This document shows, one piece after another, positions 39,822 to 52,155 of a stretch of 64,000 nt of DNA; the first letter of the stretch is position 1, and the number at the start of each line of letters is the position of its first letter. The translations under genes and the position numbers were made by a program. Below the pieces are notes generated by a model. It did not search any database. It worked only from the letters and a program-made list of their open reading frames with translations, and was not told where the DNA came from. The DNA is from Antedon mediterranea (Eukaryota; Echinodermata; Crinoidea; Comatulida; Antedonidae). Where the stretch lies: the NCBI RefSeq assembly GCF_964355755.1, contig NC_092672.1:35958501-36022500 (forward strand), in the 5' to 3' direction.

Positions 39822-40563
39822 CCGTTTACATCATGTTTTTTTATATAACGTTGAACATTCACGGTTATAATATCAATTTGTTCCCAATAATAAATTTAAA
39901 CAAAATCAATTTGTCTGAATGCGTATTCATTTTAACCAGTTTATTTTCTTTCTCCGGCTTATTTGACTAAACATTTACATTCGATGCAAATCAGATTGGT
40001 AATTAGTATATTTGAGGCAGAATAATACAAACTAGTTAATTCAAAGTATTGCTGATTGTTTTTATCGACGTTCCCCTGGGGGCGGACTACTTTACTTTCA
40101 TTAAGATGAGACGGGAACGTGTCATTTTAATCGCCAAGCAATCCGAAATGAATTACTGACGACGGCCCCTATTTAATAAAGTGATTCCAAAACTGATGCG
40201 TAATCAATCGTATAAATAGCCTAAAAAGCCTTCGTTGGAGTGACATAAAGAATACATTTTGATATTTGCGTTGAAATGTTGATATTGTGGTACGGCTTTT
40301 GTACGCGTTTGCGCGTCAACAATGCTTTCATTTTGGCTCCGCCACTTTATATATTAAAATGGAAAACGAAAATAAAATGCGCTCAACACAAATTTTCTTC
40401 TTTCGTTAAATAATACGACTTATTATGCAAATATGAACAGATAATTTAATTTCTTATTTCATTCGATTTTTCATAATAATTTGAGCACTGTACTTGTAAC
40501 TGTCCAAACCCCCAAACATATGACTATGTGCGCATATATGTGCGCATGTATTGCGACGTATTC

Positions 40564-40710
40564 TAAAACTCTACTATCAAACTAGTTATCAAAAAAACTG
40601 TGATGTGCCCAAATATTGTAGTGATATACCCAAATATAGTAGTGATATGACATCATCATGTCCGTATATTGGCACAGCACATAAAGTTTGGTAGTGTAGA
40701 CAGAGCTTTA
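40564..40710 (+). mobile_element. MITE family A, copy 19
   Basis: The left end is shortened to AAAACTCTACTATCAAAC; the right end reads GTAGTGTAGACAGAGCTTTA. Confidence 0.92.
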
Positions 40711-42437
40711 GTTGTGTGTGTGACCTAGCTCCCCGTTATCACATAACATAACTGCGTCACATGCACGCTAACCAACATGCTCTATACTTATCTGTAAAGC
40801 AAATCATTTTGAATGTGAACCGGTTTGACCATTATTAAAATCGACACACAGATTTCCAAAGGTGCCCCATCTAGTCGCTAAGTAGCAGTAATCAGGGAGA
40901 TTGTTACATTTTAAGTGCGTCTATATTTCTGGTAATTATCTCTCCGTTCGGTCATTTATCATATCTCTTAGCGATGAATTAGTCAAAGACGTTTTAAACC
41001 TGTCAGATTCAGCGTAACATGTAGGAGAATATTTTTTTATTCCCTAGCTCTAAGCCGCCTCTTCATCCTCGATCGCATTCTAGTAATTACAAACACAAGA
41101 ATAAAACAAGAATAAATCTCCTTGATACAAGTGATTTATGTACTGCGGGAGAGAAACAAAAATCGCACGTTCGTCTGCTGTCCACACGAATAGCGACACT
41201 GTCCTATAAGTCCATCGCGCTTATAATATTTAGCTGTAAATACTGAACCATCAATATCGATCAGGTTTTCTCTGGCTGGCGCGTCAGCGAAAAGACTCAC
41301 ATAATCGACGCGCGCGTACTAAATGCGGTATCAGTATTTGAGCGCACACACACATTCTGACGCGATGTGAGTTATCATTTTGTTACACTTAGGCTGTAAA
41401 CTTATAAATATAATCGGTCACAAATCCATATACTGTAATATTATTTATCGTATAACTTTAGAAAAACCCCAATTGGTTATCAATTACATCAATTGCTTTT
41501 TTTTAATCTTTAATATTTTATACATTTAATTGATACTTTGACCTTGTTTAGGATGTGTTATCGGTTAATTTCATCAATTTTTACATCGCATTTAAAATGA
41601 TTTTGTTTTTGTTATTGTGTCGAACTTAATGCATTGTATTTATGATTAAATCACGACTTCTAATTGATAAGTACAACGATAAAGTTGTGTTTGTAAGTCA
41701 ATTGAGTCGCTTGTGACTGCAGTATGTTAGACATCTATACAAGCGTCAAGTGATACTTGAGTTCTATCGCTAGGCTCTGAAAATCACTTAACGTTATTGT
41801 TAACCGATTAAGAAGGATCACAGGTTTGTGAAGTCACAATATGAGAGCCGATAAAGAATAGACTTAAAATAAGACGATGAAATAAAAGGTTGTTGTGTTG
41901 TAGGTGTTGCGTGACTCGCGTATTACGACGCTTCGAGTGCTACGCACAAAATATCAATGGACTGGATAACTAAGTGATTTACATCGTGAGTGTCAACTGA
42001 AGTGTATCTTGTCAGTTCCGCTTACTACTTCGACCCACTTCATTTCAAACATTTTCTTTAATGTTGTCTGCACGTTTTTTTCCGCGCCGACAGAGCGTCT
42101 TCGTTTTGTGTTGTTTGTGTAGATATTGTTTATAGTTCTTGTAAACGTAACGAGGATTTGTAGGTAAGCTGGACACGATTTTCACGTGTCGTGTCTACAG
42201 ACTTACGTACATGACTTCTTTTCATGTTGATCATTTTCTAGCATTTCTTGCCTTTTCAGTGTATTTGTGTTAATTATACTTGATTCCAAGCACGGACTTG
42301 TATGTATATATAACCATACTTAACTAGGCCTATGCGTTACTGCCTACATCGTTTGACCAACATGCCGACGCACAGTTGCTACGTGTTGACGCTTGTACTT
42401 GGCGCCCACTTTAGGACGCAAAACAAGGACGTACGCG
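40711..42437. other. Intergenic, mixed composition with CpG
   Basis: Composition is less AT-rich and CpG is frequent (for example ACGCGCGCGTAC near 41311). No protein-coding match. A good donor, TTGTAG|GTAAGC at about 42158-42168, ends a segment that could be a non-coding first exon. Confidence 0.35.
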
Positions 42438-42582
42438 TAAAGCTCTGTCTACACTATCAAACGATCGACGAAAAAATGTCATGTGCCCATATGTGGACAC
42501 GACGATGTCATACCACTACCATATTTGGGCACACCAAACCTTTTTTTGTCAAACTAGTTTCATAGTGTTAGACAGAGCTTTA
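42438..42582 (-). mobile_element. MITE family A, copy 20
   Basis: Ends TAAAGCTCTGTCTACACTAT and GTGTTAGACAGAGCTTTA; intact core with TCATACCACTACCATATT. Confidence 0.95.
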
Positions 42583-43090
42583 CAGATTTAATTTGACGAA
42601 TCACAAGTGAGGAACGAATTATCTTTATATAACGCTCCATTATATACAGTTCAAATTGCGAATGCATATTTATTTATATAAACATTTGACATTAAAATTA
42701 AGTTAAAGGATATAGGCCTAATGCATTATGAATGCAATTTTATTCTTACTTATTGGTATTTATCATATAAATAAGTATTATTTTATGTTCAATATTATCA
42801 ACTTGCGAGTACGCAGTATCGCGTCCATTTTTCTACACAACACTTATTAATAACAACAAAAAAGTAAAGAAAAATGATTTTACAGTTCAAAAATTCATAT
42901 TAAGTGGTGTATTTGAGGTCATGTATTTCATTGCCCAGCATCGATAATTTTAATTTACTCTTTTCAATTCTAATCGTTACGTGTATCGTATTATAACAAT
43001 TTATTTACATACAAATTCTAAATCGGTTTTTCACGCGTGGCACTAGATTTTACACGGGTCATGTCGGTAAAGGTGACTTGCTGTCCGCGA

Positions 43091-43292
43091 AGTTGTTGAC
43101 GACGCGTTATTGCGAGTTATGAGCGGAGTTGTTGACGCGTTATTGCGAGTTATGAGAGGTGTTGTTTACGACGCGTTATTGCGAGTTATGAGCTGAGTTG
43201 TTGACGACGCGTTATTGCGAGTTATGAGCTGAGTTGTTTACGACGCGTTATTTCGAGTTATGAGTGGAGTTGTTGACGCGTTATTACGAGTT
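43091..43292. repeat. Minisatellite, 6 copies of about 36 bp, CpG-rich
   Basis: Unit GTTGTTGACGACGCGTTATT plus GCGAGTTATGAGCTGA; some units lack the GAC triplet. Each carries ACGCGT or GACGCG, unusual in this AT-rich DNA. Confidence 0.93.
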
Positions 43293-43410
43293 AAGAAATG
43301 CTGAACAATATATCCAATCAATTAAATTCTATTCTTAATTTTAGACTCTTTGATATTAATAATACATGTTATTATGTAAACAAAATAAAGAACAGATTAT
43401 ATGCAGATGT

Positions 43411-43543
43411 AGTGGACCTATCTTGGTGGTTAACATGCTTGCATTCCAATCCCAAGGTACAGGGTTCAATCCTGACCTAATAGAGGTTGTAACTCGCGAC
43501 TCTTTATGCGTAAGAAAAAAAAAATAAATAAAAAAAAAATAAC
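43411..43543 (+). mobile_element. tRNA-derived SINE with A-rich tail
   Basis: TTGGTGGTTAACATGC (A-box-like), then ACAGGGTTCAATCCTGACC (B box) 35-40 bases later, a short body, and an AAAAAAAAAATAAATAAAA tail. This is the classic tRNA-SINE layout. It lies 40 bp before the LINE target-site duplication. Confidence 0.7.
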
Positions 43544-43583
43544 CGATCATGTTACGTTTATCATTTGCCAATAGTTTCTATAC

Positions 43584-43596
43584 AGCTCTGTGACGT
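43584..43596. repeat. Target-site duplication, left copy
   Basis: AGCTCTGTGACGT, identical to 46129-46141, directly before the first LINE base. Confidence 0.88.
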
Positions 43597-44856
43597 CCCA
43601 TTACCCTCTTAAACACCGATTACAAAATTCTTGCACATGTATTAAGTAACAGACTTAAAATGGTTATTAAATCAATAGTAAGTTCAGACCAAAAAGGTTA
43701 TATAAAAGGCCGTTTCGCTGGTGAAAACATTCGGTTAATAGAAGACCTGCTTTATTATACAGAGTGTAATGATATCGAAGGGGCAATAATTACCGTAGAT
43801 TTTAAGAAGGCTTTTGACTCTATTAGTAGAGATTTTATGTTCAATGTTCTAGAAAAGTTTAACTTTGGAATGTTCTTTTGTAACTGGGTAAAAGTATTAT
43901 ACAATAACGTTGAATGTGTCACAGTTAACAATGGTTGGGTTTCAAACAATTTTAAAATGGAAAGAGGTATTAGACAAGGTTGTCCTCTATCTGCTCTGTT
44001 ATTCATTTTAGTGGTTGAAGTAATGGCATCTAGAATAAGAAACAAAGATGACTATAAGGGTATTAAACTTCCAAATAATGAAAATAACATAGAAGCTAGA
44101 ATAAGCCAATTAGAAGATGATACTGTTTTGTATGTTGGTAATGACAAAAGTATTAAGTCAGCAGTCAGTGTAATTGAACGTTTTTGTGAAGTATCTGGAA
44201 TGACACTAAATAAAAAAAAAACCAATGCTTTTTGGATTGGTAAATGGAAGAACAGAATAGATAGACCTTTAGAATTAAATTGGGTAAAACACCCGATCAA
44301 AATTTTAGGCATATATGTAGGGTATAATACAGAAGAATGTACCAGAAAAAACTGGGATGTTAAATTAATAGAGCTAGAAAAGACTTTAAAACAATGGAAT
44401 GCTAGAAATCTCTCAATTTTTGGTAGAATAATAATCCTGAAAAGTCTTGCACTATCTAAATTAACATATGCTGCAAATATCACTGATGTTCCAAAATATG
44501 TATATACACAAGTTACAAATCTAATATATAATTTTATTTGGAACAATAAAAGGGAAAAGATAAAAAGAAAAACTCTAATTGGTGATGTTGAGATGGGAGG
44601 CATTAAAATGCCTGATTTTACTCTTCATGTTAACGCACTCATGTGTGGCTGGTTAAAAAGAATTATGAATGATGATGGTGCTAAATGGAAAAATATTCCA
44701 ATGTATTATATTAAAAAAATATGTGATGTTAATGTTTTACTTAATATGTCATGTTATAACATTATTGATGTTAATTCTGATAAAATTCCACTGTTTTACA
44801 AAAATATGATAAAAGCCTACATAAATTATAACAGAATCTCTAAAAAAAAAACCTGA
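43597..44856 (+). pseudogene. LINE reverse transcriptase fragment
   Basis: RT blocks are visible in order: GYIKGRFAGENIRLIED; AIITVDFKKAFDSI (first catalytic Asp); RGIRQGCPLSALLF; QLEDDTVLYV (the catalytic DD pair, with Glu where A of ADD is usual); SGMTLNKKKT; IKILGIYVG. The order and wording are those of the L1/Tx1 branch of non-LTR elements. The frame ends early after a run of ten A (44842-44851) that looks like a one-base slip. Confidence 0.9.
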
Positions 44857-45754
44857 AACTTATAACGATATAATGAATGAGCAACTGTGGGGAAACCACT
44901 ACGTTAAACTTAAAAAAAAAACGATTTTCTACAAGCATTGGATTGACAGTGGCATTATCAGTATTAAAGACATTGTTAATAAGAACACTTTTTTAACATC
45001 GAACGAAATACTGGTGAAACTACAATGTAAAACAAACTGGTTAAATGAGTATTTGTGCATTATTAAGGCAATACCAATTCAATGGAAACGTATTATTAAG
45101 GAGGTAGATATTTTCAATTGTGATGATAATGATGAAGTAGTTGGGACTAAGTATGAGATTAATACTACCAAAATAATATACTCATGGTTTGTGAAAGAAT
45201 ATTTCATTATTCCAATGTCACAACTAAAATGGGAAGAGTACTTCAATGATAACAACATTGATTGGAAAACTTCTTGGTTACGGAAAGTATGTAAAATGAA
45301 AGATAAGAAACTAGCACAATTCAATTATAAGATGTTACATAGAATACTGCCTACCAACAAACGGCTGTATCAGTGGAAAGTTAAGGAAACACAAACGTGT
45401 GACAAATGTGGAGAAATTGAAAATGAAAATCATTTGTTTTTTAGTTGTAGATTTATTCAGAAATATTGGAGGAAAATGCTTAGTATCTTTGTAAGTTTAA
45501 ATCACAATAATATATCATTTAAACAATTAATACTAGGAACGGGAGATAAGCTAATAGATTATATTTACACTTTTGCAGCATTTACTATTTATAGAATAAA
45601 AATGTTATCTGCACTAAATAAGCCAGTGGGTAAATCTTTATGGAATTCATTTAAAAGCAATATGTTATATAACATTGAATGTGAAACATATAACAATAAA
45701 GAAACAAGTATAGAAAAATGGGTAGCTTTAAGAAATAAGATTATGATAATATAA
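44857..45754 (+). pseudogene. LINE ORF2 C-terminal part, frameshifted
   Basis: This continues the protein in another frame after the A-run (PETYNDIMNEQLWGN). It has IDWKTSWLRKVCKMKDKKLA, QFNYKMLHRILPTNKRLYQW and the CDKCGEIENENHLFFSC element, the C-x2-C-x8-H-x4-C zinc motif typical of LINE C-termini. It stops at TAA 45752-45754. Confidence 0.88.
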
Positions 45755-46128
45755 ATTCTAACTTGATACGATTAACCGAAAAGGAATTACAGTGATACGG
45801 GTTACTGGTGGTACTGAGCTATTATTGTTTTTTTTTATCATGTATATAAATATATTGTATAATCCGGGTTGTAAAATGAAAACAAACAAATGAAAATGTG
45901 TGAACTATTTTAAAACGGGATAGATGATAATGATGATCCTGTCAAGTGTATAACAAAATATAAGAAAATTAATGAAAAAAGGAGTAATACAGAATTCATA
46001 TATGTAAAAATGTTACTTATGAACTGTAACGACATTTACAAGTTAAATAATACGATTTTATGTAATATGAGATAATATGAATGTGAATAAAAGTGGTGTT
46101 TGCGCCACAAAAGAGAAAAAAAAAAAAA

Positions 46129-46141
46129 AGCTCTGTGACGT
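46129..46141. repeat. Target-site duplication, right copy
   Basis: AGCTCTGTGACGT directly after the LINE A-tail, identical to 43584-43596. Confidence 0.88.
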
Positions 46142-46215
46142 AACACGAATCTTTGACCAATCACAGGCGACAGTTCGTATGATGGTTGCGATTGGTCAAA
46201 TATTTTGTGTTACGC
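46138..46215. mobile_element. MITE family B-like hairpin, copy 2
   Basis: Arms CGTAACACGAATCTTTGACC with AATCAC and GCGATTGGTCAAATATTTTG with TGTTACGC are inverted repeats around a short GACAGTTCGTATGATGG loop. It shares TTTGACCAATCAC with the other family B copies. Confidence 0.8.
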
Positions 46216-46229
46216 ATGCATTAAGAGAC

Positions 46230-46980
46230 ACGGGGGACACTTTGTTGAGGCGTCCCCTTAATAGGTGTTCTATAATACTATTAGGAGGACACTTGATTGA
46301 GGTGACCCTTAATAGGTGTTCTATAATACTATTAGGAGGACACTTGATTGAGGTGACCCTTAATAGGTGTTTTATAATGCTATTAGGAGGACACTTGATT
46401 GAGGTGACCCTTAATAGGTGTTCTATAATACTTTTAGGAGGACACTTGATTGAGGTGACCCTTAATAGGTGTTTTATAATACTATTAGGAGGACACTTGA
46501 TTGAGGTGACCCTTAATAGGTGTTCTATAATACTATTAGGAGGACACTCGATTGAGGTGACCCTTAATAGGTGTTCTATAATACTATTAGGAGGACACTT
46601 GATTGAGGTGACCCTTAATAGGTGTTCTATAATACTATTAGGAGGACACTTGATTGAGGTGACCCTTAATAGGTGTTCTATAATACTATTAGGAGGACAC
46701 TTGATTGAGGTGACCCTTAATAGGTGTTCTATAATACTATTAGGAGGACACTTGATTGAGGTGACCCTTAATAGGTGTTCTATAATACTATTAGGAGGAC
46801 ACTTGATTGAGGTGACCCTTAATAGGTGTTCTATAATACTATTAGGAGGACACTTGATTGAGGTGACCCTTAATAAGGGTTCCATCCCCATTAAGCGGCG
46901 GACACTTTGTTAAGGTGACCCTTAAGAAAGGTTCCATCCCATTAAGGGGACACTCTGTTCAGGTGTCCCCTTAATAGGGG
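46230..46980. repeat. Minisatellite, about 12 full copies of 51 bp plus flanking variants
   Basis: Unit starts (GGAGGACACTTGATTGAGG) lie every 51 bases from 46284 to 46845, with diverged edge units at 46230, 46896 and 46943 (TGTCCCCTTAATAGGGG). Because 51 is a multiple of three, open frames run on both strands (17-residue repeats); these are not genes. The edge units match a dispersed repeat seen near 6546, 59570 and 61250. Confidence 0.96.
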
Positions 46981-49133
46981 TTCTCTCTGTAGATTAAATG
47001 AAAATACATTTTCAGCATTGAAACACATGATCCTTGTGTGTAAACCACCCATTATGTAACAAATTACAATGCTATAATTGTTCACACGATCCCGATATTA
47101 GGAGGAGAATGTTAAATAGAACGCTCTGTATTAAAATAATTAATTAAACTAGGTTAGTTATATTAGTGAATATCGTGCGTGAGATAACTTAATGATTCAC
47201 ATTCAAGCATATTTTTTTCGTCAACAAGCACTGTGCGAAACTTATGCTTACTTGAGACGTTAATAGTTGTCTAAGCTTTAGATACAATATTATATAATAC
47301 GGTCGGCTTTTGTTCGTTTGTTTCTCTTCGTATGACGACGACGTTTGTGTCAAGTTTTTGTCTGAATCTTTTTAAAATAATATTGATTTTATTTTTCTTT
47401 TGTCGAGGTTTGTGTGTGAATTAAAATATTTGGAAAATAATTATTACAACCATTCTTAAATCGTGGTAATAAAAAATGAATATAATTGTTAGAAATATTG
47501 AAGAATATCACCCCATACTGCGAAGATTGCAACCTTAATTGGCGCGTGAAGGTTGTTGCTATTGTGTTTGCCTAATGAATTTCACGATTCTTGATCATAT
47601 TCCAAGCTCATCAAAAAGAGATAAAATAATTATTACGAATTGCAAATCAAAATAATGTCACCAAGGAGATTTAATGAAATCACAGATAAATGTAAAAATT
47701 ATTATTGGATAAAAAATCATCGCGTAATAACAAGCGCAAACTAATGATTTTTTACCGCAATTCGATTAGTTGTATTCATCCGCGTGACGTCATAGTTTAC
47801 TGTTCGGTTGCCGAACTCGCAAGTAGTCCGAAAAGAAATACAACGTTTATAAAGTTGGTATTTGTTTCATTTTAAACAATTTAATAATAGATCGGCAAGC
47901 ACAGTAAATCATCGCAATGTTTTATATTAAATATGTTTGAATCCCTTTAAGCGTCGGTTCGTGTTCGAATATATCTTAAGTTATCAAAGCGATTTGTCTA
48001 CTAACTAAAAGATGATTACAATTTGTATAGTGACTAGATGTAGGCTTAATTATTATGCCAATAACTGTATCGTCTGACAAGGGTATTTTTATGCAGACTT
48101 ATGTGTGAAAAACCTTACACGTTTTCTCAATCTTTAAACACATTATTGTGACGTGTTTTCTCGCTTATTCATTTACACACAAAAATTCTTCAATTATTGA
48201 ATATAATGTCGCCTGTTAAATATCATGTTATGCACGTTATTTTGTTATTGTTGTTTAATTTTTAATGCGCATCGATATATAGGCCTATATTGTGCATGTA
48301 AGCGTATTTGTATGAGATTTTGTTGAATTCTTGCAAAACATTTTTGTTAAAGATTATTTTGTCAATGTGTGATGATTGGCGCCAAAATTGTAACTTTCTG
48401 CAAATCGCCTATGATCGTCTGTCGTCAAAGTCTGACGTATTTAAGCCAGACAAACATATTATGACCGTTACTTAGTCGTTTAAAAGAAAAATTGCGTCCA
48501 TTGTCGCCATAAAAGTTGAGAAATTTCTGTGTAATTAAAAAAAGAGAGAACCTGAATATATTATTGGTCTTCTTTTCTTGATTTACGCGAATTGTGATTG
48601 ATTTTTTTACCCCATTTTTGTTGCGACTTCTCGTCTGCGTATCTAGCGTATAGTATGCAAATGAGTTATTAGTTGTTTAGTCTCAATGTAGCCAGTCGTG
48701 TTGTTGGCGGCTGGACGTAAAGTTACGACCTGCTGTCCGATATGTCCACACGGTAATGTCACGATTACTGATCGCATATCATCGTGTACTTCAAATTTAT
48801 GTTCATTTGTGAGGTCCTTTGGAATTTTAGGCTGATACAGAATTCGGGTTACAAAACAGGGGTTACACCGACCTACATATCGACTTCGATACCCGTCATC
48901 ATAAAATATATAAACTGTCTAAAAGCAATCAGAATCTGTTCATATTTATGTAATTTTGATAGATTACTATCATTGGTACCTTTGGGTTGATGATCAAAAC
49001 GCTCTGGAATTTGTTTTTATTTGACATTTCTGTGAATACAGTTTTTTGTAACGATGAATTTCAGTTGCGGCCTACTTTGTGAATGTAACTAAATGTTGCG
49101 ACCAATGTCACCATGTTCACGTTTGGACCTTAC
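46981..49133. other. Intergenic, no gene recognised
   Basis: Mixed to AT-rich sequence with no repeat family seen. TTGGCGCCAAAATTG at 48375-48389 contains a consensus E2F-type site (GGCGCCAAAA). Segments 47470-47860 and 48360-48780 are the most balanced in composition. Confidence 0.4.
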
Positions 49134-49353
49134 GGAATGTGTTGGTTTCCACACGTGAGTTTTAGGGTTAGGCTTCTAAAAACGATTATCTACCACACCA
49201 GAGCAACCCATTACCTTCCTCAATCACATCCTCTTTACCTGGTTCACGTTTTCGATGTGTTGGTTCTCACACGCGAGTTGTAGGCCTAGGACTAGCTGAT
49301 TATCTTCCACACACCAGAGCAACGCATTAAGGCATTACCTTCCTCAATCACAC
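49134..49353. repeat. Diverged tandem duplication of about 118 bp
   Basis: ATGTGTTGGTTTCCACACGT ... ACCAGAGCAACCCATTA ... ACCTTCCTCAATCACA recurs from about 49254 as ATGTGTTGGTTCTCACACGC ... ACCAGAGCAACGCATTA ... ACCTTCCTCAATCACA. Confidence 0.85.
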
Positions 49354-49384
49354 CCCCTCGTTTCGTAAAAAAAAAAAAACAGTA

Positions 49385-49770
49385 CGTAACTACTTTAATA
49401 ATAATAATAATAATAAACAGTATTTATATAGCGCCTAATGGATCACTGACCCCTCTAGGTGCTTTACATAGGACCTTAACTAATGGTAATAAACTATCCC
49501 CCGCCGGACACCATTCCGGTATTTCTTAGTCGAGGTTTCGGGGATGGAGACAATCAATAATGTGAAAAAAAACAAAAATGTAACTAAGCTTAACTATGCT
49601 TAACTAAGGTAAAACTATCCCCCGCCGGACACCATCCCGGTATTTCTGAGTCAAGGTTTCGGGGCCAGAATTAAGAATAGAGAGTAAATGAAGCATGCAC
49701 AACTTAAGCTAGGGTTAAACTATCCCCCGCCGGACACCATCCCGGTATTTCTGAGTCAAGGTTTGCTTTT
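49385..49770 (-). mobile_element. Retroposon 3' end (GCGCTATATAAATACTG type)
   Basis: On the minus strand TGTAAAGCACCTAGAGGGGT and AGGCGCTATATAAATACTG end in (TTA)n. Upstream of it on that strand are three spaced copies of ACCGGRATGGTGTCCGGCGG (49500, 49620, 49720 regions), so the body carries an internal repeat. Confidence 0.7.
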
Positions 49771-50184
49771 AAGTATTTGTTTTGATAAATATACATTAAA
49801 TAATTTAATCTTTATTTACATTTCACATTTTTCCCCCGAGCTTGCATATTCGTTTTATGTAAAATAACGAAAACAATTACGAATTCCAGCGGGAATTATC
49901 CCTCTATTGTTACTCCTTTGTTTGAAATCAAAATACCTAATTAATCAAACATCATAACCCGATCACTCGCGTAATAGGAGAAGATTTTCCTTAGGCCATT
50001 GATTTACAACTTGGTGATGACACAAATATTATTCGTCATCATACACGGCAAAATTTGTTATACTCTTGTTTTCAAGCTGCCTAAAAACCAAAGCAATCTT
50101 CACGTAAAGTCTAGAGACAATAAACTGCGTGCCTGTTTCTTGGCAAGCGACTAAAACGGTGTGTAAAATAAACCAGTTTTACCG

Positions 50185-50430
50185 AAATGCATATACACCA
50201 AATTCGAATAGCTTTATTTTTGTATTTTTAAGTTATTAACGTTTGCCGAAACAAAAGATAAAATAAAAAAACATTAAATGTAATCAGAAATCCATTGATA
50301 ATGGGCTTATGCACCAATTTCGAATAGCTTATTTTGTATTTTTAATAAAGTTATTAAGATTTGCCGAAACAAAAGATAAAATAAATAATAATTAAATATA
50401 ACCAGAAATCCATTGATAAACATGGGCTAA
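50185..50430. repeat. Direct duplication of about 120 bp
   Basis: TTCGAATAGCTTTATTTTTG ... TTTGCCGAAACAAAAGATAA ... CAGAAATCCATTGATAA occurs twice in succession with small differences. Confidence 0.9.
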
Positions 50431-50617
50431 TGGACCATTGTTGTTGACATTTATGGTTTACTGTATAAAATGCATGGAAAATATATTCCGTAATTTATAT
50501 TGACAATTTCACGTGCAAAAGTTGAGGATGATCTAACAAGCCACGCCACAAAACTATAAAAGAAATAGTGTGTCGTCGTTTGTTCTGCTGAGGCGCGCCT
50601 TGATAATGATTATAAAA

Positions 50618-50638
50618 TACACGCGCGCGCCCGCGCCT
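50618..50638. other. Alternating CG run, Z-DNA-prone
   Basis: ACACGCGCGCGCCCGCGCC is an alternating purine-pyrimidine stretch in AT-rich surroundings. Confidence 0.4.
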
Positions 50639-51002
50639 TTATGGCTTTGTCTTTTGTATTGTTAAAATGTTATTATTTAGATTAAATTAGCATAGCTTTC
50701 GGTAGATCAACTTAACTTATATATGTTAAATCACATTTTGATTCAATATAATTTAATTTGTTCTCAGTTCGTGATATTTCGTTTGAATATAGACATAATT
50801 AGTCTAAACTTTATCGTTTAACATGACTAACATGTTTATATTTGTATAATAGGTGATCGATAACCGTTACGTTACAGGTTTAAATTAATATGGAAATCAA
50901 TGCAAAAGAACTACGATTAGTTTGTTTTGTAAAGGTTTAAATTAAACTTAATTTATATTATATTTGTGTAAACCTTTTGCTTTGTCTTGTATTTTTATTG
51001 GA

Positions 51003-51344
51003 TTTAAAGATGTATTGTCCTCCTTAAATTTTTTTTATTAAATATGCCATTTTAATGTTATATAATAGTTATTGACTTCGACCAAGAATTTAATGCGAAA
51101 AAAATGTATTTACATGAAAAAACTTGAATTTAAAGCAAAAAATGGTCAAATTGGCTGCCAGCCAATGGATTTTTTGGTTGAATTTAACCATTTATCATGT
51201 TATTTTATAAGTGAAAACATTATTTTTTTCCGGGTTTTTTTTTACGGAAGTGATTCACTTTATTAAAACTACAAAATAACCTATTCAAAGTCTGATTTAA
51301 TTAATCTTAATTTTTCATGTTTTTGAGGGACAATACATCTTTAA
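51003..51344 (+). mobile_element. MITE family F, reference copy
   Basis: Terminal inverted repeat TTTAAAGATGTATTGTCC and GGACAATACATCTTTAAA is perfect over 18 bases. The interior does not form a full palindrome, unlike families A to D. Related copies are at 26070, 27807 and 63028. Confidence 0.85.
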
Positions 51345-52155
51345 ATATCGTATATAATACACACACCAGACAATTGAGTTTGAATTAATATTGTTGTGTT
51401 AGTATATTACAAATGTAGATAAACGAGACGAAACGAATTCTGTATAGCCCTTTCTTGTCCGTAATATTGTATGTTTTTTCTCACCAGTTCAATATTTCTT
51501 TTTTTTATGGGCACTTCTGTATAGCATAGATTTGCCAAATTATGAAGGTTGTTAAAATAAATTTTACCTCAAATGAACATCATCAGCACATATTATATCT
51601 ATGACGTCATTATCAGCAGTGTTGCATATTAATAATTGCACTTGCTGTCCCAAGTCTGTAGTTATTGTCTTTTTTATGTTATTCCACCAGTTAAGTCGGC
51701 TTTTCGATTTTTTCGAGCTCAAGTAGTATACGTATGAAACGCCACATGGGTCAAAATATTTATCTTTTTACTACTAATATTAAACTAGAACGTAGACTAA
51801 TTCATAATAATAAAGTTATTAATAGAAACATTGAAAAAAAAAGGTACCAGTAAAGTGTCAAACACTAAAGGTTGTAATTGATCTCTTTAAATTTGCATTC
51901 TGTCTGTGGAAATTATCTCATGTAACATGCAAATTTGCGAAAATACACTTAATTATTTTTGCCAGTGAAACAGTATAATTATAATGAGCAAATATAATTA
52001 ATATTTAGAATTTAAAAATATTTATATTATATTGTTATTTTGCACTTAGTATGGTAATGTATGTGCATTTTATAAATACTGGATGTAACATTTTATGAAA
52101 TGACGTCATCATTATCTTTGAGGCAAGAAGTAACCACAATTATAGGCCTAAATAT
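51345..52155. other. Intergenic, no feature seen
   Basis: AT-rich sequence with no repeat or coding signal I can support. Confidence 0.5.

Larger units (their letters stand above)
43597..46128 (+). mobile_element. 5'-truncated L1/Tx1-like LINE insertion
   Basis: A 2.5-kb insertion bounded by the 13-base duplication AGCTCTGTGACGT and ending in a run of A (46116-46128). It starts inside the reverse transcriptase (PITLLNTDYKILAHVLSNRL, from 43597 in frame with ATG 43660) and retains the RT core, the thumb-like region, a CCHC zinc motif and a 3' UTR. The endonuclease and ORF1 are missing through 5' truncation, the usual outcome of target-primed reverse transcription. One frameshift divides the frame. 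Clean duplication and few mutations point to a young insertion. Confidence 0.93.

Noticed and set aside
43755-44603. Open frames on the minus strand (96 and 183 codons)
   Set aside because: They are antisense to the LINE reverse transcriptase, whose sense frame has clear catalytic motifs.
46077-46913. Open frames of 278 codons (+) and 231 codons (-) over the same DNA
   Set aside because: Both are translations of the 51-bp minisatellite. Openness on both strands is explained by the period and not by coding selection.
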